DNA of 32,105 bases from JAHEDH01 sp965364515 (GTDB lineage Bacteria > Actinomycetota > Acidimicrobiia > Spongiisociales > ZC4RG35), in assembly GCA_965364515.1 (NCBI GenBank), contig CBDTXZ010000015.1:1-32105 (forward strand), read 5' to 3'. The notes under the pieces are model-generated. The model was given only the letters and a program-made list of their open reading frames with translations. It did not search any database and was not told where the DNA came from. Position numbers and translations under genes: made by a program. Shown here piece after piece: positions 14,291 to 22,516 of this stretch. Every line of letters begins with the position of its first letter. Within the stretch, counting starts at the first letter, position 1.

Positions 14291-16848
14291 TTCAGTGCAC
14301 CTAGGTCGACCGCTGCGTCCACGGCGTCATAGCGCGTCTCGACGCCGAGCTTGGTCAGGATGGCGGACACGTGGTGATCGACCGTTCGGGGGGAGATGAA
14401 AAGTCGATCGGCGATCTCCGGGTTGCTCAGACCCTCGCCCAGCAGCAGAAGCACTTCCGACTGTCGCGGGGTCAGACCGGCGCGGTTGGCCCGCGAAGCA
14501 CGCGACGGTGCCATCGGTACGTCGGGGACACCCCTGGCCCTGAGCTCGGCCCGGTACCGATTGGCGACGGGGGTGGCTCCCAGGGCGTCGAGCGTCGTAA
14601 TCGCTTCGATGATCGCCGCATCGTCACCGTGGGTCAGCATCAGGGCCCGTTCGTATGGCATGGAGCGCACGTCGAATGCGTCGGCCGCGGCTCGCCAGTC
14701 ACCATCGATGACGAGACGATACGGTCGTGGGAGACGTCCCGGGAGTTGCATGTCGACCCCCCCGTGCCATCCCCAGAACGCCAGGTCCCCGGCTGCCCAG
14801 TAGGCGTCCGCCGCTACCAGGTCGGCCAGGTGGGCGGCGATCGTCGAATGGAGTGAGTCGAGATCACCTTGGATCCAGGCGTACTCGGAGCGAAGTGCGG
14901 CGAGTGGGCCGATTCGCTGGACCTCGCGGGTAGTGCGCGCCATCCGCTCTGCTTCCGTCAGAAGCGTTCCAGCGTCGTCGTGGCCCCGTCGGATCCGAAC
15001 GATCGAGAGTCCCGTGCGCAGCATGATCGCATTCACGGTCGTGATGTCGGGGAGCGCGAGAATCGGTCCAACGAGATCCTCGGTTTCGAACCACCGTCCG
15101 AGAAACGCCATCGCCGATGCCTGGATACCAATGGAGTAGTGCAGCAGCGGCTGCCACTCTGCAGCCTCCGCGAGCTCGATCGCCCGCTCGGACAAGGTCA
15201 GCGCTGCGCCCAACTCGCGGGCGTCAAGCGCCGACCATGCGAGGTTGAGGCTTCCTCGGACGATCTCTTCGTGGGCTCCGACCTGGCGCGCCAACTCGAT
15301 GGCGGACTCCAGAACCTCGGTGTCCTCCGGAAACCGGCCGATCGTGAGCGCAGTTCCCTTGTTCACCAGGGCGTGGGCGACGATGTCGGCGCGATCGAGC
15401 GCACTCGCCGTCTCGATCGCCATGTCAGCCATCCGCACCGCCTCGTCGCGGTTCTTTGCGAGCATCGCCAACTGGGACAAGGTGCTCTGCGCGGCTGCCA
15501 GCTCGGCTGTGATTCCGAGCGCCTCCAGTACCGAAACGGCTTCCTGTGCATACGACTCCGCCTCGAAACGGTCGCCTGTGAACCAGGAGATACGTGACCG
15601 GATGCGGAGCGCCTCGCCCAGCCCGAGGGCGTCTCCCGCCTCGCGCCAGATGTCGATCGCCTCATCGATCCGGAGCCTTGCCTCGCCGAGTTCGTTGGCG
15701 GCCTGGGCCGCGTACGACCAGTCGCGGAGCAGGAGCGCCCGATCACGCCAAGGAAGCCGCTGATACACCATCCGGAGGCTCCGGAAATGGCGATGAGCCT
15801 CACGGTATGAAGCGACGGCCAGTGCTGCGCGGCCGGCGCTTGGGGCGTGATGCAACAAGGCGTCGTCGTCTCCCGCGGCTATCGCGTGGTGGACGATCCG
15901 CGAAGGATCGTCTCCGGCTGAAATGAGCGACTCGAGGATGCGACGGTTCAGTTCCACCTGGCGGGCCGACGGAATCGAGCTCTCGACTGCCCGTCTGGCG
16001 AGCTCGTGCCTGAACGCAACTTGCGCTCTGGTTGCCACCAACAGGCCGGCCGACTCGGCCTCGTCGAGTGCGGTTGCGGACACGAGCACGCCGATGACAT
16101 CCGGGTCGACGCGACCGGGGACGACACTGACGAGCTCCACGAGGTCGGCCGCCGCCGGGGACAGGCGGGCGACTCGTGATCGCATCGAGTCGACGATCGA
16201 GTCGGGGAGAGCATCTCCGCGGGCGTCGAGCATCTCGGTCACGAAGAAGGGATTGCCTCGAGTCTCCGTGAACACTTGCCCCGCACTATCGCCGGCCAGC
16301 TCTCTGACCGCCGACTCGCTGAGCGGGTCGAGCGGGATCCGACGAACCGAATGGGGAGGGAGATCGCCGAGCACGAATCGCAGCGGGTGTTCCGAGTGAA
16401 CGTCCTCGTCTCGGTACGTCACGATCATCAGACCGTGCGTTCGGTCGATCCGCCTCCCGAGGTGGCGGATGCAGTCGAGCGTCGCATCATCGGCCCAGTG
16501 GGCATCTTCGATCACGATCACCGTCGGCCGAAGCGAGCGCGTCGCGAGGTCGAACAGCGCTCGGTACACCGGTTCGCGTTCACCCGTCGAGAGCGCGTCC
16601 GCCAAGGTCGGCTCGTCCCTTGCCATGTCGTGGATCGGGCCCAGCGGACGGCTGGTCAAGAGGTCATCGCATGCACCGATCACGAGGTGGGCGTCGTCGC
16701 CGACCCGGCCCAGGAATCCGGCAACCAGGCTGGTCTTGCCGATCCCGGCCTCTCCCCGGATCAGAGCGAGCGCGCCTCGACCGGATCTCGCCTCCTCGAG
16801 CGCAGACTCCAGCTCGGCGAGGTGGGCATCGCGTTCGAGCAGCCTCAT
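14281..16848 (-). CDS. Large ATP-binding LuxR-family (LAL/MalT-like) transcriptional regulator
   Basis: An 855-residue regulator. Residues 1-30 are M-R-L-L-E-R-D-A-H-L-A-E-L and what follows, a typical AAA_16 opening. Walker A is G-E-A-G-I-G-K-T-S (32-40), and Walker B is I-V-I-E-D at 111-115 followed by A-H-W-A-D-D. A sensor region near 155-210 includes L-D-P-L-S-E-S-A-V-R-E-L. The middle, about 340-740, is helical and TPR-like (repeated A-L/A-E-A units). Residues 787-855 carry the LuxR helix-turn-helix: L-T-P-R-Q-S-E-V-L-L-L-L-G-E-G-L-S-N-P-E-I-A-D-R-L and S-P-R-T-V-D-H-H-V-S-A-I-L-T-K-L. Such LAL regulators bind ATP and an inducer and usually activate nearby catabolic or antibiotic genes. 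The adjacent aldehyde dehydrogenase gene, read in the same direction upstream, is a candidate target, but this is inferred. Confidence 0.9.
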   Translation of the reverse strand: MRLLERDAHLAELESALEEARSGRGALALIRGEAGIGKTSLVAGFLGRVGDDAHLVIGACDDLLTSRPLGPIHDMARDEPTLADALSTGEREPVYRALFDLATRSLRPTVIVIEDAHWADDATLDCIRHLGRRIDRTHGLMIVTYRDEDVHSEHPLRFVLGDLPPHSVRRIPLDPLSESAVRELAGDSAGQVFTETRGNPFFVTEMLDARGDALPDSIVDSMRSRVARLSPAAADLVELVSVVPGRVDPDVIGVLVSATALDEAESAGLLVATRAQVAFRHELARRAVESSIPSARQVELNRRILESLISAGDDPSRIVHHAIAAGDDDALLHHAPSAGRAALAVASYREAHRHFRSLRMVYQRLPWRDRALLLRDWSYAAQAANELGEARLRIDEAIDIWREAGDALGLGEALRIRSRISWFTGDRFEAESYAQEAVSVLEALGITAELAAAQSTLSQLAMLAKNRDEAVRMADMAIETASALDRADIVAHALVNKGTALTIGRFPEDTEVLESAIELARQVGAHEEIVRGSLNLAWSALDARELGAALTLSERAIELAEAAEWQPLLHYSIGIQASAMAFLGRWFETEDLVGPILALPDITTVNAIMLRTGLSIVRIRRGHDDAGTLLTEAERMARTTREVQRIGPLAALRSEYAWIQGDLDSLHSTIAAHLADLVAADAYWAAGDLAFWGWHGGVDMQLPGRLPRPYRLVIDGDWRAAADAFDVRSMPYERALMLTHGDDAAIIEAITTLDALGATPVANRYRAELRARGVPDVPMAPSRASRANRAGLTPRQSEVLLLLGEGLSNPEIADRLFISPRTVDHHVSAILTKLGVETRYDAVDAAVDLGALKPT

Positions 16849-16955
16849 GCCGACCGAATGTATCGGATCCCGGGTTCCGGCGCGGCGTCCGCAGCGATCC
16901 GGGCGCGGTCTTCAGGGCCTACTTCCCTCAGTGAGCCCGACGCTTCTGCGTTGAT

Positions 16956-18404
16956 TCAATCGGTCCCGGGAGATCCACCCAACTCGATCACCATGGTCTG
17001 GAGGTCGGTGAACTCCTCGATCCGGCCGCGGCCCCAGCCGGTATCGGTGCCCGCCGCTCCCCCGAATGGTTGGAACGTCTCCCAGAAGTCCGTCGAGTCG
17101 TTGATGACGACGGTGCCGGCCCGAATCCGGTCGGTGTACCAGAAGGCCTTCGCCAGGCTGTTGGTGAAGACCGCAGCCTGGAGGCCCAGCCTCGTCCGGT
17201 TGGCGATGGCGGCTGCTTCGTCGTCGTCGCCGGCACCGATGATCGGCAGTACGGGGCCAAACGACTCCTCGCTCGACAGGCTGCTCTCCTCCGGCACACG
17301 GTCGACGACGGTGAAGTCGTAATACAGGTCGCTGGGATGGCCCTTGGATCGGCCGCCGCCGACCAGGATCTCTGCGCCCCGGTCGGATGCGTCGGCGAGG
17401 TGCCGGTCCATCTTCGCCGCAGTCGCCTCGTTGTTCAGCGGCCCCATCGTGGTCTCCTCGTCGAACGGGTCGCCCAGCTGCACGGCTTTCGAAGCTTCCA
17501 AAGCCGCCTCGACGAACGCGTCATGGACGTCCTCGACGACGATCACACGCTCGGTGGCGCAGCACACCTGGCCTGCGTTGTAGTACGCGCCGTACACCGC
17601 CGCCTCGGCGGCCGCCGTCACGTCGGCGTCGGCCGTCACGATCGTGGGCCCGTTGCCGGACATCTCCATGATCGACCGCTTGATCCCCATCCGAGAGATG
17701 ATGCGCCTCCCGGTGGCCGACGACCCGGTGAAGCCGATGGCATCCACCCCGTCGTGGGTGACGAGCGCATCGCCGATCTCGGCTCCACCCGGGATGATCG
17801 ACACGGCGCCGGGCGGCACCCCGGCTTCGTCGAACGCTTTCGCCAACTCCAGGAGAGCCCACGGTGTGTGGACCGGTGGTTTGACGATGACGGCGTTGCC
17901 GGTCGCCAAGCCCGGTCCGATGTACTCGAGCGGGATCGTGACCGGAAAGTTCCATGGTGTGATCGCCGCCCACACGCCCACCGGGCGACGAAACGTGAAC
18001 ATCCGCTTGGTACGCGAGGATGTCGGGATCACCTCTCCGCCGAGCCGCTTGACGTCCTCGGCGGCGTTCGAGAAGTACTCGTTCGCCTCGGCGATGTCGT
18101 CGAGTGACTCCGTGTGGTAGGGCTTGCCCTGCTCGAGCGTCTGAATCCTGGCGATCTCCGGAATCAACGGTTCGATCGCCGCGGCAATCCGCAGGCACAT
18201 CTCTGCCCGCTCGAAGGCAGACCAGTGACGCATCTGCTCGGTCGCCTCTCTGGCGGCAGTGACCGCACGCTCGATGTCCGCCGGGGACGCGATCGGCACG
18301 TCTGCGATGTGGGCTCCGTCGATCGGCGAGATGAGCTCGTGGTGCGAGTCGCCTGTGCCGGTCGTCCATTGTCCGGCGAGATAGATCTCGAGTGTTTCGG
18401 TCAT
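16956..18404 (-). CDS. NAD(P)-dependent aldehyde dehydrogenase (copy 1)
   Basis: A 482-residue aldehyde dehydrogenase of usual length. The oxyanion asparagine is N152 in T-P-W-N-F-P, the cofactor lysine K175 in V-I-V-K-P-P, the general base E247 in M-E-M-S-G-N-G-P, and the catalytic cysteine C281 in G-Q-V-C-C-A. The G-F-T-G-S nucleotide loop is at 224-228. The usual E-L-G-G after the strand is replaced by E-M-S-G, seen in several succinate-semialdehyde or aminoaldehyde branches. It oxidises an aldehyde to a carboxylic acid; succinate semialdehyde or an aminobutyraldehyde derivative would fit the surrounding polyamine genes. It starts 77 bp from the divergent LLM oxidoreductase gene, with a palindrome 9 bases upstream of the start. 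Confidence 0.88.
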   Translation of the reverse strand: MTETLEIYLAGQWTTGTGDSHHELISPIDGAHIADVPIASPADIERAVTAAREATEQMRHWSAFERAEMCLRIAAAIEPLIPEIARIQTLEQGKPYHTESLDDIAEANEYFSNAAEDVKRLGGEVIPTSSRTKRMFTFRRPVGVWAAITPWNFPVTIPLEYIGPGLATGNAVIVKPPVHTPWALLELAKAFDEAGVPPGAVSIIPGGAEIGDALVTHDGVDAIGFTGSSATGRRIISRMGIKRSIMEMSGNGPTIVTADADVTAAAEAAVYGAYYNAGQVCCATERVIVVEDVHDAFVEAALEASKAVQLGDPFDEETTMGPLNNEATAAKMDRHLADASDRGAEILVGGGRSKGHPSDLYYDFTVVDRVPEESSLSSEESFGPVLPIIGAGDDDEAAAIANRTRLGLQAAVFTNSLAKAFWYTDRIRAGTVVINDSTDFWETFQPFGGAAGTDTGWGRGRIEEFTDLQTMVIELGGSPGTD

Positions 18405-18412
18405 CTCAAGAT

Positions 18413-18426
18413 CGTATCGAGATACG
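18413..18426. promoter_or_regulatory. Palindrome between divergent aldehyde dehydrogenase and LLM genes
   Basis: CGTATC-GA-GATACG has perfect 6-bp arms with a 2-base centre and sits 9 bases before the ALDH start codon and 55 bases before the LLM start. The GTATCG half resembles the GTATCGG arm of the lrp palindrome at 10715-10727 (read on the minus strand), although the spacing differs. It is a candidate operator. Confidence 0.4.
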
Positions 18427-18481
18427 CGGCGCCGGGTCGTTCGCCACGCCAGACTGGTCGGAAGACGACAACGAGGTTCCG

Positions 18482-19321
18482 ATGAAGTTCGACATCAAGA
18501 CCAACCCGCACCACACGACGTGGGACCGCATGCTGGCGACGTGGCAACGCGCCGACGAGGCAGAGGTCATCGAAGCGGCCTGGGTGTTCGACCACTTCTA
18601 TCCCATCTTCGGAGACACCGACGGTCCATGCCTCGAGAGCTGGACCAGTCTCGCTGCGCTGGCGCAGGCCACCTCTCGACTCAAGGTCGGCTCCATGGTG
18701 AACGGCATGCCCTATCGGCATCCGGCGGTGACGGCCAACATGGCGGCGACCATGGACATCATCTCCGAAGGACGTTTCCAGCTCGGCCTCGGCGCCGGCT
18801 GGAACCAACTCGAGGCGGACGCCTACGGAATCAGCCTCGGAGAGACCATCGGCGAGCGAATGGACATCTTCGACGAGGGCGTCGAGGTCATCGTGCGGCT
18901 CCTGACGGAAGAGGAAGTCGACTTCGAGGGTGAGCACTTCCGGCTCTCGTCGGCGAGGAACGAGCCCAAAGGGCCGCAGCGCCCACATCCGCCGATCCTC
19001 ATCGGCGGCGGCGGCGAGAAGCGGACGCTCCGCACCGCCGCGCGCTGGGCAGACCACTGGAACCTGACTCCGAACAGCGTCGAGGAGTGGGCGCGGAAGA
19101 AGCAGATTCTCGCTTCACACTGCGAAGACGTCGGGCGCGATCCCGACGAGATCGAGTGCTCACTGCTCGTCCGCTTCGACCCGGCCAACCCGGATCCCAT
19201 GTTGGAGATGGTCACCGAGCTCGAAGCCGCCGGGGCAGACCGGGCCATCATCAACATGCCGTCACCGCACGATCCCGGACATGTCGACGTGGCCGTCGAG
19301 GCACTGGACCGACTTGGCTGA
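18482..19321 (+). CDS. LLM-class F420-type oxidoreductase
   Basis: A 279-residue luciferase-like monooxygenase-fold protein, ATG at 18482 with a GAGG site. Family features are the W-V-F-D-H-F-Y-P-I-F strand, the K-V-G-S-M-V-N-G-M-P-Y-R-H-P-A-V-T-A-N-M-A-A segment, I-S-E-G-R-F-Q-L-G-L-G-A-G-W-N and the E-A-D-A-Y-G loop, then P-I-L-I-G-G-G-G-E-K. In actinobacteria such proteins usually use F420, less often FMN, to oxidise or reduce small molecules. The G-A-G-W and R-H-P patterns favour the F420 group, but the cofactor is not proven. The gene overlaps the amidohydrolase start and probably forms an operon with it and the second aldehyde dehydrogenase. Confidence 0.85.
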   Translation: MKFDIKTNPHHTTWDRMLATWQRADEAEVIEAAWVFDHFYPIFGDTDGPCLESWTSLAALAQATSRLKVGSMVNGMPYRHPAVTANMAATMDIISEGRFQLGLGAGWNQLEADAYGISLGETIGERMDIFDEGVEVIVRLLTEEEVDFEGEHFRLSSARNEPKGPQRPHPPILIGGGGEKRTLRTAARWADHWNLTPNSVEEWARKKQILASHCEDVGRDPDEIECSLLVRFDPANPDPMLEMVTELEAAGADRAIINMPSPHDPGHVDVAVEALDRLG

Positions 19322-20933
19322 CACGCCAGGGGGGAGCGAGGGAGCGGAACGCCTGTTGTTCTCCGGTGGCCCGGTCTTTGGGCATCCGACGGGGACGGCC
19401 GTGCTCACCGAACGGGGCCGAATCGCCGCTGTCGGACCGCTGGACGACATCGAGCCCTCTGGAGTGTCGGTCCGTCACATCGACCTCGACGACCGAATGC
19501 TGCTCCCAGGTTTCCAGGACGCCCACGTCCACCCGGTGATGGGTGGGCTCCAGCGACTCCGCTGCGATTTGGAGCCGGCGAACAACCTCGAAGAGGCCCT
19601 GGCAGCTATCGGCCGCTACGCCGAACGGGTCGCTCCCGGTGACTGGGTGCTCGGCGGCGGGTGGCGATACCGCTGGTTCTCGGACGGGAACGCACCGGCG
19701 GAGCTCCTGGACCATGTCACCGATCGGCCGGTCTGGCTGATGGTGGCCGACGGCCATTCCGGTTGGGCGAACAGGACGGCGCTTCGTCTCGCAGGCATCG
19801 ACGAGAACACTCCGGATCCCGTTGACGGGGTGATCGTTCGCCTCCCGGACCGAGCACCGCAGGGCACCCTCCACGAGGGAGCGGTCGATCTCATGGAACG
19901 GGTGGTACCCCCCGATCACCCCTCCGACATTCGATCCGCACTGCTCGAGAGCCAGGACTACTTGCTCTCGCTCGGTATCACTGCATGGCAGGACGCCTGG
20001 GTGACACCAGACGTTCACGACGTCTATGTCGAGGTGGCCGACTCGGGCGAGCTGCGGTGCAGGGTGCGAGGTGCCCTCTGGTGGGATCGGGATCGCGGCG
20101 TCGAACAACTCGACGAGATCGTCGAGCGTTCCCGCCAGCGGTCGTCGCGCTACGTTCCGGGAACCGTGAAGCTGATGCTCGACGGGGTGTGTGAGAACTT
20201 CACGGCTTCGATGCTCCACCCCTACCTGGATGGCGCCGGGAAGCCGACGACGAACCGGGGCATCGACTTCATCGCAGTGGAGGATCTGCCGAACATCGTC
20301 ACGGCGATCGACGCCGCCGGCCTGCAGTGCCATTTCCACGCGCTCGGTGATCGAGCGGTGCGCAACGCCCTCGATGCGATCGAACAGGCCCGGGCTCTCA
20401 ACGGCCGTCACGACACCCGCCCGCATCTCGCCCATGTGCAGGTCGTCGACCCCGTCGATATCCCTCGATTCGGCGAACTGGACGTGACCGCCAACATCCA
20501 ACCGTTGTGGGCTTGCGCAGGCGCTGCCATGACCGACCTCACCATCCCGTTCCTCCCGGCCGATCGGATCGGCTACCAGTATCCGTTCCGGAGCCTCCTC
20601 GAGGCAGGTGCCCGGCTCGCCGTCGGGAGCGACTGGTGCGTGAGTACCCCCGATGTGCTGCAACAGATCGGTGTCGCAACCACGAGGACGCGGCCGTCGC
20701 ATGGCGTCCTCGAGGCATTCCTACCCGATGAGCGCCTCCCGCTCACGACCGCACTCGCCGCGGCCACCGCGGGCTCCGCGCACATCAACTTCTTCGACGA
20801 CGACTCCGGGTACCTCGAGCCAGGCTTCCGGGCCGACCTCGTCGTGCTGTCGGGAGACCCGACCCGAGACGATCCATTCGACCTGCAGGTTGCGATTACC
20901 GTCCTGGAGGGCGGGATCGTGCATCAGGACTGA
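19314..20933 (+). CDS. YtcJ-like metal-dependent amidohydrolase
   Basis: An amidohydrolase_3-type enzyme. I favour the TTG at 19314 (539 residues), which overlaps the LLM stop by 8 bp; an ATG at 19281 would add 11 residues and overlap by 41 bp. The metal site is visible as G-F-Q-D-A-H-V-H-P (H71 and H73 in TTG numbering), H-F-H-A-L-G-D-R-A-V, L-A-H-V-Q, and the acid in V-G-S-D-W-C-V. The E-x-x-R-A-D-L-V-V-L-S-G-D-P end and the G-H-S-G-W-A-N motif are typical of YtcJ-type proteins, which hydrolyse amide or cyclic imide bonds (N-substituted formamides are reported for one member). The real substrate is unknown. Its genomic link to an oxidoreductase and an ALDH suggests stepwise breakdown of a nitrogenous compound. 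Confidence 0.85.
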   Translation: MADTPGGSEGAERLLFSGGPVFGHPTGTAVLTERGRIAAVGPLDDIEPSGVSVRHIDLDDRMLLPGFQDAHVHPVMGGLQRLRCDLEPANNLEEALAAIGRYAERVAPGDWVLGGGWRYRWFSDGNAPAELLDHVTDRPVWLMVADGHSGWANRTALRLAGIDENTPDPVDGVIVRLPDRAPQGTLHEGAVDLMERVVPPDHPSDIRSALLESQDYLLSLGITAWQDAWVTPDVHDVYVEVADSGELRCRVRGALWWDRDRGVEQLDEIVERSRQRSSRYVPGTVKLMLDGVCENFTASMLHPYLDGAGKPTTNRGIDFIAVEDLPNIVTAIDAAGLQCHFHALGDRAVRNALDAIEQARALNGRHDTRPHLAHVQVVDPVDIPRFGELDVTANIQPLWACAGAAMTDLTIPFLPADRIGYQYPFRSLLEAGARLAVGSDWCVSTPDVLQQIGVATTRTRPSHGVLEAFLPDERLPLTTALAAATAGSAHINFFDDDSGYLEPGFRADLVVLSGDPTRDDPFDLQVAITVLEGGIVHQD

Positions 20934-20949
20934 CAGAAAGAGAGCCGGC

Positions 20950-22383
20950 ATGCCGACCTTCAGACAGTTCATCGGCGGCGAGTGGCGCGATGCATCGAAC
21001 GGCGCCACCTGGGATCTGATCGACCCTGCGACGGAGCAGTCCCTCGGGTTCATGCCCTACGGGAACGGCGACGATGCGACGGCAGCGATCGACGCCGCCT
21101 CGGCCGCGTTCGCCGACTGGGCAGACACCAACCCGTACAAGCGAGCGAGAATCCTCATGCGGGCAGCGGACGTCGCCGCCGAGCGTCGCGACGAATGCGC
21201 CCGCATCACCACCGAGGAGTCGGGGAAACCACTCACCCAGGCTTCCGGTGAGTGGAAAACGTTCGATTCGTTTCTCACTTTCATGTCCGAGGAGGCGAAG
21301 CGTGTCGGTGGCAGGATCGTCCCGTCCAGCCGCGCCGGCCGTCGAACGGACGTCACCTACATGCCGGTGGGAGTGGTGGGTGTCATCACGGCATGGAACT
21401 TCCCGGTCTACAACCCGATCAGGGCGGCGGCGGCAGCCATGGCGGCCGGGTGCTCCGTTGTCGTCCGACCTTCGGAATTCACGCCACGCAGCGCCATGCT
21501 GATGGCGGAGATCCTCGCCGATGCCGGGCTCCCACCGGGGGTGTTCAACGTGATCAACGGCGAGCCGGGTCCAATGGGTCAGGTGATGTTGGACGACCCG
21601 CGTGTCAGGAAGATCCAATTCACCGGTTCCGTGCGGGTCGGCAAACTCCTCATGGACGGAGCTTCACGGACGATGACGCGGCTGTCACTGGAACTCGGCG
21701 GCAACGCCCCCGTGCTGGTGTTTCCCGATGCTGACATCGAGTCGGTCGCCGCCTCCGGGATCGTCAGCAAGTATCGGAACGGCGGTCAGGTGTGCGTCGC
21801 CCCGCAACGGTTCTTCGTACATCGGGACGTCGTCGACGAGTTCGCCGACGCAGCGAAGGCTGCCGCCGAGGCGCAGGTGGTCGGCCACGGACTGGATCCC
21901 GACACGACCATCGGACCGATGATCAACGCCACCCAGCGCGACCGGGTGGCGGGGATCGTGAAGGATTCGATCGAGTCCGGTGCCAAGCTCATCACCGGAG
22001 GATCGACACCGGACGGTCCGGGCTTCTTCTACACGCCGACGGTGATGACCGACGTGCCTCCCGGTGCCCCGGCGCTCACCGAAGAGATCTTCGGTCCCGT
22101 GATGCCGGTGATCCCCTTCGACGACATCGACGCCGCGATCGAAGCTGCGAATTCTGTTCAGGTGGGACTCGCGTCATATGTGTGGACCAAGGATCTCGAG
22201 ACCGCTCTGCGTGTCTCGGAACGGCTCGAATTCGGCCTCGTGGGCGTCAACGATTGGAACCCCCAGTCGACCGAAGCCCCGTTCGGGGGCATGAAGCAAT
22301 CCGGCCTCGGCCGCGAAGCCGGTCACGAAGGCCTGATGGAGTACCTCGAGCCCAAGACAAGAGTGATCGGTGTGAGCTTTTAG
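20950..22383 (+). CDS. NAD(P)-dependent aldehyde dehydrogenase (copy 2)
   Basis: A 477-residue aldehyde dehydrogenase that starts at the ATG 20950, 16 bp after the amidohydrolase stop, with a GAAAGAG ribosome site. The oxyanion residue is N150 in T-A-W-N-F-P, the base E248 in L-E-L-G-G-N-A-P, and the nucleophile C282 in G-Q-V-C-V-A-P-Q-R. The residue that is almost always Lys in V-V-K-P-S-E is Arg here (R173 in V-V-V-R-P-S-E-F-T-P). The C-terminus has E-A-P-F-G-G-M-K-Q-S-G-L-G-R-E. Overall it resembles succinate-semialdehyde dehydrogenases (GabD type). It could complete GABA breakdown started by the GabT-like enzyme at 28116-29465, or act on the product of the amidohydrolase; both are inferences. 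Confidence 0.87.
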   Translation: MPTFRQFIGGEWRDASNGATWDLIDPATEQSLGFMPYGNGDDATAAIDAASAAFADWADTNPYKRARILMRAADVAAERRDECARITTEESGKPLTQASGEWKTFDSFLTFMSEEAKRVGGRIVPSSRAGRRTDVTYMPVGVVGVITAWNFPVYNPIRAAAAAMAAGCSVVVRPSEFTPRSAMLMAEILADAGLPPGVFNVINGEPGPMGQVMLDDPRVRKIQFTGSVRVGKLLMDGASRTMTRLSLELGGNAPVLVFPDADIESVAASGIVSKYRNGGQVCVAPQRFFVHRDVVDEFADAAKAAAEAQVVGHGLDPDTTIGPMINATQRDRVAGIVKDSIESGAKLITGGSTPDGPGFFYTPTVMTDVPPGAPALTEEIFGPVMPVIPFDDIDAAIEAANSVQVGLASYVWTKDLETALRVSERLEFGLVGVNDWNPQSTEAPFGGMKQSGLGREAGHEGLMEYLEPKTRVIGVSF

Positions 22384-22393
22384 CCGTACGCAA

Positions 22394-22471
22394 TGCGGTA
22401 TGCGCCGTGCGGCATGCGGAACGCGAAACATTCAGCACTCGGAGGCGCAACGCGCAAACCGCACACCGCAT
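22394..22471. repeat. Inverted pair of heptanucleotide TGCG arrays
   Basis: On the plus strand, 22394-22428 reads as consecutive 7-mers TGCGGTA, TGCGCCG, TGCGGCA, TGCGGAA and CGCGAAA. On the minus strand, 22471 down to 22444 reads TGCGGTG, TGCGGTT, TGCGCGT and TGCGCCT. The two arrays point at each other and can pair partly (GGCATGCGG at 22411-22419 with 22466-22474). They lie between the ALDH stop and the terminator of the Pot operon. The function is unknown. Confidence 0.6.
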
Positions 22472-22475
22472 GCCA

Positions 22476-22514
22476 ACGAGTGGGGACGGGGCCTCGAGCC
22501 CCGTCCCCACTCGT
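22476..22514. terminator. Perfect 17-bp hairpin terminator between convergent operons
   Basis: ACGAGTGGGGACGGGGC at 22476-22492 pairs without mismatch with 22498-22514 around a CTCGA loop. It sits directly between the ALDH gene (stop 22383) and the minus-strand potD-like gene (stop 22517), so it should end transcription from both sides. It is the strongest hairpin in the window. Confidence 0.85.
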
Positions 22515-22516
22515 GA

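Noticed and set aside
19251..20702. 483-codon minus-strand frame opposite the amidohydrolase gene
   Set aside because: A mirror frame caused by high GC at third codon positions. The plus-strand frame has clear amidohydrolase motifs, while the minus frame has none.
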